Positions 7,919 to 17,251 of a stretch of DNA of 57,798 bases are shown here, piece by piece. The stretch's first letter is position 1. The number at the start of each line of letters is the position of its first letter. The notes beneath the pieces are model-generated. The model had not been told where the DNA came from. It made no database searches and was given only the letters and a program-made list of their open reading frames with translations. The translations under genes and the position numbers were made by a program. The DNA is from Methylomagnum ishizawai (GTDB lineage: Bacteria > Pseudomonadota > Gammaproteobacteria > Methylococcales > Methylomonadaceae), in contig CAMAVM010000011.1 in the NCBI GenBank assembly GCA_945861705.1, forward strand, positions 1-57,798, written 5' to 3'.

Positions 7919-10900
7919 ATGCAGAAAAAGCCTCCGAAGAACATGACTCATGAAACATTAACCGCGTTGCGAGCCGCCATCAATCAGGCTTATTTAGCGG
8001 ATGAGGACAAAATTCTTGAAGGACTTTTAACCCAATTGGACTCTTACGATCCAGTGAGGGTTGGCGACTGCGCCAAAACGCTGGTCAATGCGGTCAGGGC
8101 AAAAAAAGGCCCACAAACCACAATTGAAGCGTTCCTGCGCGAATATCAGCTCAATTCACAGGAAGGCATCGTTTTAATGGGCATTGCCGAAGCCTTGCTG
8201 CGTATCCCTGACAGCCATACCCAAGACCTGTTTTTACAGGAAAAGCTCACCCATGCCGACTGGCAAAACCATCTGAGGCATAGCGATTCTTTTCTGGTCA
8301 ACCTGTCCAGCCAAGCCCTGTTGTTTACCCGACAATTTGAAGAACATGTGTTGTTCGCTGATCAGCATTGGTTTCCGGTCTTCGGGCAACTACTAAATCG
8401 CATCGGAGCGCCACTCATTCGCACAGCCCTAAAGCAGACTATGGCTTACCTAGCTGAACAGTTTGTATTCGCTGAGTCTATACAACAAGCAATTGAGCGT
8501 AGTGAGCAAGAAAAGTTCTATCGCCATTCTTTCGATATGCTGGGTGAAGCGGCTTTAACAGCAGACGATGCGGAGCGATATTACCAGTCTTATCTTTCAG
8601 CAATAGTAGCATTGGCTGAACATGCCCCGTCCACCAATATATATGCCAACCCTGGGATTTCGGTTAAATTATCAGCACTGTGTCCGCGCTACGAGCCTTT
8701 GCAGCATGTCCGGGCGGTTAAGGAATTAACCGATAAATTGTTGGCGCTGGCACAGAAGGCGCGTACAGCCAATATTTCCATCACTGTCGATGCAGAAGAA
8801 TCCGAACGCCTGGATATGTCCCTGGATATTTTTGCTAACGTTTTTATACATCCTGATTTAAGCGGCTGGTCAGGATTAGGTTTGGCGGTGCAGGCCTACC
8901 AAAAAAGGGCTTTATCCGTTATTCGCTGGCTTGTCACATTGGCTGAAAGCCACCATAAAAAAATCCCATTGCGCTTGGTTAAAGGCGCCTACTGGGACAG
9001 CGAAATAAAACGCGCACAGGAAAATGGGCTGAGTGATTATCCTGTGTTCACGCATAAATCGGCGACTGATGCATCGTATCTGACATGTTCACAACTGATT
9101 CTATCTCGGCCTGATGTGTTTTATCCGCAGTTCGCCACCCATAATGCCCACACCCTGGCCGCTATTTTTCACAGTGGCAAACACCATCCCGGTTATGAAT
9201 TCCAGCGGCTGCACGGTATGGGAGAATCTCTATATGCTGAAATCATTGAAACCCAAAGATGGCAAATCCCTTGCCGTATTTACGCACCCGTCGGTCTTTA
9301 TCATGAATTGTTGCCCTATCTTGTCAGGCGATTACTGGAAAATGGCGCCAATACGTCCTTTATCAATCAGATAGATAGTGCTGACATTAGTGTTGAGGAG
9401 TTGGTTTATGATCCTGTTGAACGGGTTAAAATATCAATAAAGAAGCCTAAAATTGTCTTGCCCAGATCGTTATTTGGTGAACAACGGCTTAATTCTGAAG
9501 GCTTAAATCTGGCTAATCTTGATTTATTACAACAGCTACAGCAGAACCTTAACGCTTTAGTAGATAAACACTGGCAGGCCGCCCCCATAATTAATGGCAG
9601 GTACCATTGCGACGAACAACATCTAGTCAAAAATCCATCTGATAACAGATTAACCGTCGGCAGTGTGATCTATGCCGACGAAAAAGCGATTGAACAAGCG
9701 ATAGAATTCGCTGCCCAGGCATTTACCGAATGGCGGCTTACCCCTGTAACAACCCGTGCAGATTGCTTGTTGAAAGCCGCCGACCTTATCGAGCAACATC
9801 GGCTGGAATTAGTTTCCTTATGTATCCGCGAAGGCGGGCGCACCATCAAAGATGCCTTGGCAGAAGTCAGGGAAGCCGTGGATTATTGCCGCTATTACGC
9901 ACAATCTGCGCTAGAACTGTTCAGCACACCCAAAAAACTGCCAGGTGTCACTGGCGAGGAAAATCTACTTTATTATTATGGTCGGGGCGTTTTTATTTGT
10001 ATTAGTCCGTGGAATTTTCCGATTGCCATTTTCATAGGCCAAGTAACGGCGGCGCTAGCCGTAGGCAATACCGTTATCGCAAAACCCGCAAGCCAAACAG
10101 CTTTAACCGCGATGCGCTGTGTGGAGATATTGCATCAAGCAGGCATACCCGAATCGGTCTTGCAGTATTTACCCGCTAGTGGCAGCTTGATCGGGCAACA
10201 TTTATTGCCAGACCCACGAGTTGCCGGTGTTGCCTTCACGGGCTCGACGGAAACTGCGCAATTCATCAATCGGCAGTTAGCACAGCATCATCAGACTATC
10301 GTACCCCTGATTGCCGAAACTGGCGGCCAGAATGTCATGATTGCAGATAGCTCGGCATTACTGGAACAGCTGGTTCAAGATATTATCGTATCGGCGTTCA
10401 ACAGTGCGGGCCAGCGTTGTTCAGCCTTGCGTGTGTTGTTTGTGCAGCAGGAAATTGCGGATAAAGCCATAGCTATGCTGATAGGTGCTATGAAAGAACT
10501 CTCTATGGGCGATCCCGGTATTTACCAAACCGACGTTGGCCCTGTCATTGATAAGGCTGCGCTGATTCCATTAAACGCCCATCTGAAACAAATGCAGCAA
10601 GAGGCGAAACTGCTTTGTCAACTAACATTGGATGATAGCTTACGGCATGGCAGTTTTTTTCCTCCCACATTAGTTGAAATAAACACCTTATCACAACTCA
10701 CCCAAGAAGTGTTCGGCCCAGTACTGCACCTGATTCGTTACAATGCAGCCAAACTAGATCAGGTTATTGATGAGGTCAATGCAACGGGCTACGGCTTAAC
10801 CTTAGGAATCCACAGCCGTATTGATGCCAACATCAAGGCTATCCAGCAAAGTGCAAAAGTCGGCAATATTTATATCAACCGGAATATGATTGGTGCTGTA

Positions 10901-11059
10901 GTCGGAGCACAGCCGTTCGGTGGCATGGGGCTTTCCGGCACTGGCCCGAAGGCTGGTGGGCCGGACTATTTGCGCCGCTTCGCCATTGAACAAACCGTCA
11001 CCACCAATACCGCCGCTATTGGCGGGAATGCCAGTTTACTGTCCAAGGATTTACGTTGA
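7919..11059 (+). CDS. putA: Bifunctional proline dehydrogenase / delta-1-pyrroline-5-carboxylate dehydrogenase
   Basis: PutA oxidises proline to P5C with FAD, then glutamate semialdehyde to glutamate with NAD. The proline dehydrogenase barrel spans roughly residues 180-480 (ISVKLSALCPRYEP, ITVDAEESERL, RLVKGAYWDSEIK, FATHNAHT). The aldehyde dehydrogenase part follows from about 560 (ISPWNFPIAIF, FTGSTETAQ, catalytic Glu in IAETGGQNVM and catalytic Cys in NSAGQRCSALR). There is no N-terminal ribbon-helix-helix domain and little beyond the dehydrogenase, so this is a short, non-DNA-binding form. I chose the ATG at 7919 because AGGA lies 8 bases upstream; an in-frame ATG at 7892 lacks a ribosome site. 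The glutamate dehydrogenase gene 3 kb downstream would complete proline use. Confidence 0.96.
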   Translation: MQKKPPKNMTHETLTALRAAINQAYLADEDKILEGLLTQLDSYDPVRVGDCAKTLVNAVRAKKGPQTTIEAFLREYQLNSQEGIVLMGIAEALLRIPDSHTQDLFLQEKLTHADWQNHLRHSDSFLVNLSSQALLFTRQFEEHVLFADQHWFPVFGQLLNRIGAPLIRTALKQTMAYLAEQFVFAESIQQAIERSEQEKFYRHSFDMLGEAALTADDAERYYQSYLSAIVALAEHAPSTNIYANPGISVKLSALCPRYEPLQHVRAVKELTDKLLALAQKARTANISITVDAEESERLDMSLDIFANVFIHPDLSGWSGLGLAVQAYQKRALSVIRWLVTLAESHHKKIPLRLVKGAYWDSEIKRAQENGLSDYPVFTHKSATDASYLTCSQLILSRPDVFYPQFATHNAHTLAAIFHSGKHHPGYEFQRLHGMGESLYAEIIETQRWQIPCRIYAPVGLYHELLPYLVRRLLENGANTSFINQIDSADISVEELVYDPVERVKISIKKPKIVLPRSLFGEQRLNSEGLNLANLDLLQQLQQNLNALVDKHWQAAPIINGRYHCDEQHLVKNPSDNRLTVGSVIYADEKAIEQAIEFAAQAFTEWRLTPVTTRADCLLKAADLIEQHRLELVSLCIREGGRTIKDALAEVREAVDYCRYYAQSALELFSTPKKLPGVTGEENLLYYYGRGVFICISPWNFPIAIFIGQVTAALAVGNTVIAKPASQTALTAMRCVEILHQAGIPESVLQYLPASGSLIGQHLLPDPRVAGVAFTGSTETAQFINRQLAQHHQTIVPLIAETGGQNVMIADSSALLEQLVQDIIVSAFNSAGQRCSALRVLFVQQEIADKAIAMLIGAMKELSMGDPGIYQTDVGPVIDKAALIPLNAHLKQMQQEAKLLCQLTLDDSLRHGSFFPPTLVEINTLSQLTQEVFGPVLHLIRYNAAKLDQVIDEVNATGYGLTLGIHSRIDANIKAIQQSAKVGNIYINRNMIGAVVGAQPFGGMGLSGTGPKAGGPDYLRRFAIEQTVTTNTAAIGGNASLLSKDLR

Positions 11060-11116
11060 TACCTCGCTCTGCCTGACCTATAAGCCATTCATAAAGAATA
11101 TTTTGGAGGTTTGAAA

Positions 11117-11149
11117 TATGCCGGATTACCCTAACTCTAATCCGGCATA
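11117..11149 (+). terminator. Perfect 12-bp stem-loop after putA
   Basis: TATGCCGGATTA and TAATCCGGCATA pair perfectly around a 9-base loop, 58 bases after the putA stop. It is followed by CTCATTTATTTA rather than a pure T-run, so it is a plausible but imperfect intrinsic terminator. The same bases also form a 14-codon ORF (11118-11162) preceded by GGAGG. Confidence 0.45.
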
Positions 11150-11198
11150 CTCATTTATTTAGACACCTTATTGCGGGGAGATCTTTGAGTGATGAAAA

Positions 11199-11636
11199 TT
11201 ACTGAATAACAATTCTACCACTTGACTGGCATTGTAAAACTGCAGCATCCCACTTTTCTCCAGCATCTATACTTCCTTTGAAACAGGAAATTCTTTCATC
11301 AGAATTATCAGTTCCTGCACATAGAGTGACAGCATTTTTCCAATCCCATTTATCACTATCACCCCATTTCACATGCCCTGTCATTACTTTTTGGAAACAT
11401 TCTCCAGGCTCTTTAGGATTTTTTGTTCCCTTACATAAGCTTTCCAAGTTGGATTCTGTCCATTTCGAGGAACTGTCGTATGGTGAATTACTATCCCAAG
11501 CGATTTTGTTTTGTATATGATCCTTGCACGCAGTTTCATGTTCACTTGCCATTGCATTTTGAGCAAGGAAAAGACCAAAGAGAATACTTATAGCTGATAA
11601 TATGCTCACTATGGATTTAGATATCAAGATATGCAT
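11199..11636 (-). CDS. Small secreted cysteine-containing protein with internal repeats
   Basis: I do not recognise a named family. The 145-residue protein starts with a clear signal peptide (hydrophobic residues 8-26, AMA cleavage site at about residue 30) and is preceded by AGGAGA 6 bases before the ATG. The mature part contains about two and a half repeats of some 37 residues: a Trp pair, an Asn-x3-LC-x-GT core (NLESLCKGT, NAVTLCAGT), an acidic spacer and a Cys-Phe (ECFQKV, SCFKGS), ending in a half unit KWDAAVLQC. The regularly placed cysteines suggest disulfides in the periplasm or outside the cell. It is convergent with putA and has no obvious operon partner. Confidence 0.6.
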   Translation of the reverse strand: MHILISKSIVSILSAISILFGLFLAQNAMASEHETACKDHIQNKIAWDSNSPYDSSSKWTESNLESLCKGTKNPKEPGECFQKVMTGHVKWGDSDKWDWKNAVTLCAGTDNSDERISCFKGSIDAGEKWDAAVLQCQSSGRIVIQ

Positions 11637-11959
11637 TATTTTCTCCTAAACAGATTTAACTTAAAACGCTAAAACAACTAGCAACAAAATTAACATAACA
11701 CCCATTTGTTAGTTGTCAATGAAAGTAAGCCTTCCCAAATACGCCAGTATGGAACTAACGTTCATATGGTCAGGAGATATATTTGTTATCTGGTGGCAAT
11801 AGACCGAACAATTAATACAAGAGCAACTATCGCTTAGGAACATGCTATTGATATTGTTGTCCAATATGCGAGTTTTGTTAATGTGGATAAATTGAGTTTG
11901 ATGGCTTGTGACTTTAATCAGTCCAAGGTCGGTCATTTATTTTGACAGGAGAACGTGTT
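11637..11959 (+). other. Intergenic stretch without recognised gene
   Basis: About 320 A+T-rich bases between the secreted-protein gene and the SRPBCC fragment. It must hold the promoter of the minus-strand secreted-protein gene. A 75-codon minus ORF (11709-11936) has no ribosome site or recognisable pattern and I do not call it. No repeat or RNA structure was seen. Confidence 0.4.
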
Positions 11960-12175
11960 ATGTATCATTTCGACGTTTCCCAACCCGTGGCAGGCAAGGC
12001 CAGTATCGAAATAAATAAGCCCGTCACAGAAGTATTTCGCTTCGTAGTTGATCCGCCAATGATTAACTTGACCCTTTATCCCAGCATTCTCCCTGAGAGA
12101 TGGCGCGGATTCCATACCCGCTGCCGCACTGCCTCTATCCCTGGAGGACGAAGAAGGAAGTTTTTGAATTTTTAG
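11960..12175 (+). pseudogene. N-terminal fragment of an SRPBCC-type protein
   Basis: The ATG at 11960 has an AGGAG ribosome site 8 bases upstream. The first ~35 residues (FDVSQPVAGKASIEINKP, then EVFRFVVD) resemble the first strand and helix of polyketide-cyclase/START-like proteins. The rest (LPERWRGFHTRCRTASIPGG) looks like out-of-frame sequence and the ORF stops at 71 residues, about half the family's usual size. I read this as a decayed gene broken by a deletion or frameshift. A short novel protein is possible because the start signals are intact. Confidence 0.35.
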
Positions 12176-12239
12176 TTATTCCCTTAACTAACACGGAATC
12201 TGAATCTGTCTTTTTATCGACCCAGACAATGATCTTTTT

Positions 12240-13823
12240 ATGACACATAAGACTGATAATCAAAGTGCCAATGAAGACATCACCCATCGGAAAGATGCTG
12301 AATCTGCGCTGATCGAAAGTGAGGAACGGTTTCGGCAAATGGCAGAAATGACTGGTGAATGGTTATGGGAACAAGACTCCAGGGGTTACTACATATATAG
12401 CAGCAATGCCGTCAAACAAATCCTGGGTTTCAGCCAGGAGCAAGTCATCGGCAAACATTACACGGAATTTTTGACCGCCCAAGACCAAGAATCCCAACAG
12501 TCTTACGCCGCCAGCCAACAACCATTCTATGCCTTGGTCAACCACTATCAACACAAGGATGGGCAACAGATCCTGACCGAATCGACGGGCTTGCCGATCA
12601 TCAATGCAGGGGGGAAGCTGCTGAAATGGCGCGGTGTTGACCTGGACATTACCACTAGGATGCACTTTCAAGATGCGCTGATAGAGTCTGAAAAACGCAC
12701 ACGGCTGATTATCGAAAGCTCGATGAATGCGATTGTCATTATGGATTCTTACGGCATCATTACCGACTGGAACCAACGTGCCGAAAAAATGTTCGGTTGG
12801 TCAAACAAAGAGGCGATAGGCCAGCGTCTTGATGAATTGATTATCCCTGCCCGTTTTCGCAGCGCACACCGCAAGGGTCTACACACATTTTTACAGGCTG
12901 GCCTTGCCCCAATATTAAACAAACAGACGGAACAAGTTGCCTTACGCCGTGACGGCACTGAATTCCCCGTCGAACTCAGTGTTTCGCCTTTAAAGCTCGG
13001 CAATGCTTACATCTTTAGCGGCTTCATCCACGATATTTCTGGCCGTAAAGCGGCGGAGGAGCAAATTCGCCAAGCACACGTCAATTTGGCGATTGCCCAG
13101 AATGAAATCAGGATTGCCCAACAAATCCAGGCTACTTTATCTCCCTCTGCCCCCATTAAGTCGGATGATTTTGAGGTAACGGGTTTTTGTCTACCCGCCG
13201 ACAAGGTTGGTGGCGACTATTTTGATTATTTCTTTCGCAAAGAAACTCAACTGGATATGGTTATTGCCGATGTTTCCGGTCATTCCATCGGCCCAGCCCT
13301 GTTCATGGTCGAAACCCGTAGTGCTATCCGGGCGCAGACCAACGTATTAGCGACCCCTTCAGAAACGCTAGATGTCCTGAACAATTTCCTGTTTGACGAT
13401 TTAGATAAATCAGACTACTTCATCACCTTGTTTTATTTGCAATACAACATCCACACGCAACGATTAAGATTTGCCAATGCCGGACACCCGCCGCCCTTGT
13501 TATTCAGCCTGTTTGAGGGGGAATTTAAGAAACTGGACGCTGAAGGCTTAATATTAGGAATTAAAAAAGATGTTATTTTTGAAGAGAAAACGACGATGCT
13601 TGGGAAGGGTGATTTGATCCTGTTTTATACCGACGGCTTGACCGAAGCTGAAAACGAAAATAAAGAGTTTTTCGGCCTGGAACGCACCAAGGCCGTGCTT
13701 TTGCAAAATGCCGAGAAGTCTCCGCAAATCATCATAGATTGTCTATTTGCCGAATTACAACAATTTTGCAAAAGAACCTCTTTTTACGATGATATTACGC
13801 TAATGGTTTTTAAATCTGGGTGA
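12240..13823 (+). CDS. PAS-PAS-PP2C (SpoIIE/RsbU-type) serine phosphatase
   Basis: The 527-residue protein has two PAS sensor domains (about residues 25-145, EERFRQMAEMTGEWLWEQD; and 150-270, SMNAIVIMDSYGIITDWN), a short coiled coil near 275-305, and a PPM/SpoIIE phosphatase domain from about 310 (GGDYFDYF near 324, DVSGHSIGPALFM, FANAGHPPPLLF, YTDGLTEAEN, YDDITLMVF) with the metal-binding acidic residues. Such enzymes dephosphorylate STAS-domain anti-anti-sigma proteins. A STAS protein and its kinase are encoded about 4 kb away, and the three could form one partner switch. The N-terminal DITHRKDAE resembles the linker after a preceding PAS domain, and no ribosome site is visible, so the gene may be 5'-shortened. 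Confidence 0.85.
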   Translation: MTHKTDNQSANEDITHRKDAESALIESEERFRQMAEMTGEWLWEQDSRGYYIYSSNAVKQILGFSQEQVIGKHYTEFLTAQDQESQQSYAASQQPFYALVNHYQHKDGQQILTESTGLPIINAGGKLLKWRGVDLDITTRMHFQDALIESEKRTRLIIESSMNAIVIMDSYGIITDWNQRAEKMFGWSNKEAIGQRLDELIIPARFRSAHRKGLHTFLQAGLAPILNKQTEQVALRRDGTEFPVELSVSPLKLGNAYIFSGFIHDISGRKAAEEQIRQAHVNLAIAQNEIRIAQQIQATLSPSAPIKSDDFEVTGFCLPADKVGGDYFDYFFRKETQLDMVIADVSGHSIGPALFMVETRSAIRAQTNVLATPSETLDVLNNFLFDDLDKSDYFITLFYLQYNIHTQRLRFANAGHPPPLLFSLFEGEFKKLDAEGLILGIKKDVIFEEKTTMLGKGDLILFYTDGLTEAENENKEFFGLERTKAVLLQNAEKSPQIIIDCLFAELQQFCKRTSFYDDITLMVFKSG

Positions 13824-13855
13824 AACCTTTACGCTTTGTTAAGTTGATTATTGAG

Positions 13856-16800
13856 CTATAGGTTTTCCTCAAGCAAATTCCCTAATGCCCTTATCAAGGC
13901 AACATAAGGTAACAGCACACTAGGCACTAAATTTTGGATTTCCAAATAAAGCCGCCGATATTGCTTGATCCGCTGCTTTTCAGCCTGATGTCCAAAATAG
14001 TCGGCACAAGTCTCGACGTTGCTTGACAGGATCTTCTTCAGTAATTGACCTGTGATGCTTTGCATGTCTTCCCGCAAATCATGGGACACCTTTCTTTCCC
14101 AAATATCACGCAGGGGCATGTTGGCTAACTGTTGCCGGATTTCATCCAGACCTAATGTTTGGGTGATGTCGTCCAATAAGCCCAGGATTACCGTAAAATC
14201 TTGCTGGGTTTCGGTCACCAATAGCATAATGAAGGGGAAATCCTGGATATTGGCAATAAAGGCCAGTTTTTTTGCCAATTCTGTTGGTACCTGTGCCTGT
14301 TGGTATTGATCGAATTGTTCTTGCCAATGTTCGGGGTTATGTTGAATGGCATATTTTTCATAGTCTTTTAAATAACGGCTGTAGTAACTAATCGTATCGG
14401 TATCAGGCCGAATGGTTCTGCCGTGTGCTACCGCCCAGCGGCAAAAATACGCCAAGTTTTTTTCTAGCTGGATCAATAATTGATATTGCTGATCTGTGGC
14501 GATTTTATTATCCAACGCACATATCGCTTGCCGTAAAGCATCAGCCTGTAATATCTGGTCGAAAGCCAGATAGCAATTGACAGTATCCAATGTACCGCCA
14601 TTTTCGCCGTCAATATCCAGACTTAAAAAGCCGCAGCCCGTCTGGTTGATGACTTTATTGCTTATGACGGTTGCTTTAATTTCATTCGCTAAGGGATGTT
14701 CGGCAAGATGCTGTTTAAACGGCACGCTGAACTGGCTTGGAAAGTACGCCTGTAAATATCGCTCATAACATTCATCCTGCAACATCTCGATTTGACCTTG
14801 TATTTGCTGGCTCAAATACATTTTGCTGGCGGCCATTAAGTCCGCTAGTTCAGGACGGGAGATGAGTTGTCCGGGTCTAGCTTTGATTTCTTTGGTTTCT
14901 GCAAAGGATTCAACGGCGCGATCCAAAAGCCCAGCGACCTCCAAGCGTTCCGCGACTTGCAAGAACACCGCCAGGTTTTCCGCACTACGGAGTTGATCCA
15001 GCGATAAGCAAAGACTCTGCGCGACATTGTCCGCTAACACCAATTGGCAAACGGCTTCCGTCATATCAATAAATATGACCTGATAATCAGCGATTGCCTG
15101 CTTTTTCTGTAAGCCAGTGAGCAATATCTTTAGATTCACTTCATGGTCGGAGGTATCGACACCCGCCGAGTTATCCACCGCATCGGTATTGATGCGGCCG
15201 CCGCGTAAGCTGTATTCCACGCGGGCTTTTTGGGTAAAGCCCAGGTTTGCGCCTTCGCCCACCACTTTGGCACCCAGATTAGCAGCATCTACGCGCACAG
15301 TGTCGTTGCTTCTGTCGCCAACCTCTTCGTGCTTTTCCGTGCTGGCTTTTACATAAGTGCCGATACCGCCCAGCCATAACAGTTCGACGGGTGCGACTAG
15401 CAAGCAACGGATCAGGGATTCACCATCTATCGCCTTATAGCGTATGCCCAGCCATTTTCTGAGTTCGGCGGAAATGGGGATGTCTTTGGCGGCACGGGAA
15501 TAAACGCCACCGCCGCCAGAAATCAGGCTTCGGTCATAGTCATTCCAGGTAGAGCCGGGCAATTCAAACAAGCGTTTACGCTCATTGAACGGCGCATCAC
15601 TATCACTATCCGCTGGATTGGGATCGACAAAAATGTGTTGTCCGCTGAATGCCGCCAACAAGCGTATACAGGGCGACAGCAACATGCCGTTGCCGAACAC
15701 ATCGCCGTCCATACTGCCTATTCCAATCACTGTAAACGCTTCTTTTTGAATATCTTTGCCTAATTCGCGGAAATGCCGCTTTACGCATTCCCAAGCCCCC
15801 CGTGCGGTGATGCCTAATGCTTTGTGGTCGTACCCACGAGAACCACCACTGGCAAAGGCATCACCCAACCAGAAGTGGTATTCCACAGCAACTGCATTGG
15901 CAATATCCGAAAAATGGGCGGTGCCTTTATCCGCTGCAACCACCAAATAAGGGTCAGGGTCGTCGTGGACGACAATGCTTTCAGGACTAACGATGGTGCC
16001 ATTTTGGTAATTGTCGGTCAAATCAAGCATCCCACGGATCAATCTGAGATACGCTTGTTTTCCGGACTCTTTGAAATCTTGTCTAGCACCGTCGCCTTTT
16101 ACGATAAAGCCCCCTTTTGCCCCAGTCGGGATAATCAAGGCATTTTTGTTGACTTGCGTTTGCATCAGGCCCAATATTTCAGTCCTGAAGTCATCGGGAC
16201 GGTCAGACCAGCGGATTCCACCGCGAGAAATTTTGCCGCCCCGCAAATGGATACCTTCCATATCGACGGCATGGACATAAATTTCACATTGCGGTTTTGG
16301 AGCAAGCATGTCGATAACACCCAGGCTATTGATTTTAAATGCAATGAAGTAATCTTGATGATGGCAGCGTTTATGGTAGTTGCTCCTTACCGTCGCATCA
16401 ATCAGGTTAAAGACAGTCCGCAAAATCCGGTCGTCATTGATATCGGAAACCGAACCAATACTGTCCAACAATTGCAGTCGTAGCGGGGACAAGGCCTGTT
16501 CTTCCCTGAACATGGGGTCTTCCCAGTCGGGATTAGGCCTGAAGCGAGCTTCAAAATACTGGAACAGGCCAAGTGCGACTTGCGGATTGTTGATAAAGGC
16601 ATGGTGGAAACTCGCTCGTGTCGTCCGGTTTCCCAATTGCAGGCAATAGTTCCGGTAAGCGCGTAGGACATCTATTTCCTGCCAAGCCATCCCCGTCAAC
16701 ACACACAATTTGTTGAGCGCATCATTTTCACCCCGCCCTTCCATAGCGGCTTGAATGGTTTCCAGCAGTTGGTTTTTTAGCTGTCTGAATGGGACGTGCT

Positions 16801-17215
16801 GGCTGTTCGCCGCTTTGATGGTGAAACTCTTGATAGTTGCCGCAACACCTTCAATAGAAAAGGTTAACTGGACTTGATCCATAACCCGTAAATTCATGTT
16901 TTCAAGTACGGGAATAAATTCATCCAGATAACGTTCTTGAAGACTGTAAAAATGTAGGCGGTAGTGCGGATGGTCTGGATAGGGCTTGATTAGGCTGACG
17001 TTTTCGCATTTCGAGGTAATCAAATGCTCAAGCTGGAGACTGTCATTGAGGGCATAACGCGGTGAAATCAGCCCTTGGTAGTCTGCGGGAAACAGGGCAT
17101 GATATTTTTGCCATATTTGTTTACCCTTCTGCTCGCCCAATGCCCTCATGGCAAGCGCTTTGAAGGTGTCTTGCCAAGATTTGGCCTGTCTATGCAGTTG
17201 TCCGTCCAGCATCAT
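13856..17215 (-). CDS. NAD-dependent glutamate dehydrogenase, large type, N-terminally short
   Basis: The enzyme deaminates glutamate to 2-oxoglutarate with NAD. The catalytic region matches the large bacterial (GDH-180 type) family: RGGIRWSDRPDDFRTEILGL at residues 331-350, then NKNALIIPTGAKGGF, the nucleotide-binding GIGSMDGDVFGNGML, and ANLGAKVVGEGANLG. At 1119 residues it lacks about 450-500 residues of ACT-like regulatory domains present in ~1600-residue relatives. The frame is closed by a stop at 17252, so the missing part is not simply unannotated. No ribosome site precedes the ATG pair at 17215, and the upstream kinase gene ends 36 bases before in the same reading frame, suggesting translational coupling. 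The gene is convergent with the PP2C gene. Confidence 0.9.
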   Translation of the reverse strand: MMLDGQLHRQAKSWQDTFKALAMRALGEQKGKQIWQKYHALFPADYQGLISPRYALNDSLQLEHLITSKCENVSLIKPYPDHPHYRLHFYSLQERYLDEFIPVLENMNLRVMDQVQLTFSIEGVAATIKSFTIKAANSQHVPFRQLKNQLLETIQAAMEGRGENDALNKLCVLTGMAWQEIDVLRAYRNYCLQLGNRTTRASFHHAFINNPQVALGLFQYFEARFRPNPDWEDPMFREEQALSPLRLQLLDSIGSVSDINDDRILRTVFNLIDATVRSNYHKRCHHQDYFIAFKINSLGVIDMLAPKPQCEIYVHAVDMEGIHLRGGKISRGGIRWSDRPDDFRTEILGLMQTQVNKNALIIPTGAKGGFIVKGDGARQDFKESGKQAYLRLIRGMLDLTDNYQNGTIVSPESIVVHDDPDPYLVVAADKGTAHFSDIANAVAVEYHFWLGDAFASGGSRGYDHKALGITARGAWECVKRHFRELGKDIQKEAFTVIGIGSMDGDVFGNGMLLSPCIRLLAAFSGQHIFVDPNPADSDSDAPFNERKRLFELPGSTWNDYDRSLISGGGGVYSRAAKDIPISAELRKWLGIRYKAIDGESLIRCLLVAPVELLWLGGIGTYVKASTEKHEEVGDRSNDTVRVDAANLGAKVVGEGANLGFTQKARVEYSLRGGRINTDAVDNSAGVDTSDHEVNLKILLTGLQKKQAIADYQVIFIDMTEAVCQLVLADNVAQSLCLSLDQLRSAENLAVFLQVAERLEVAGLLDRAVESFAETKEIKARPGQLISRPELADLMAASKMYLSQQIQGQIEMLQDECYERYLQAYFPSQFSVPFKQHLAEHPLANEIKATVISNKVINQTGCGFLSLDIDGENGGTLDTVNCYLAFDQILQADALRQAICALDNKIATDQQYQLLIQLEKNLAYFCRWAVAHGRTIRPDTDTISYYSRYLKDYEKYAIQHNPEHWQEQFDQYQQAQVPTELAKKLAFIANIQDFPFIMLLVTETQQDFTVILGLLDDITQTLGLDEIRQQLANMPLRDIWERKVSHDLREDMQSITGQLLKKILSSNVETCADYFGHQAEKQRIKQYRRLYLEIQNLVPSVLLPYVALIRALGNLLEENL

Positions 17216-17251
17216 GACTATGGGATCGTTGTTTTCATCAAGAGGTAAGCC

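Noticed and set aside
11709..11936. Minus-strand 75-codon ORF upstream of the SRPBCC fragment
   Set aside because: No ribosome site and no protein-like pattern; likely chance in A+T-rich DNA.
15824..16483. 219-codon plus-strand ORF opposite the glutamate dehydrogenase gene
   Set aside because: It lies entirely antisense to conserved catalytic sequence and has no recognisable domain; a shadow of codon bias.
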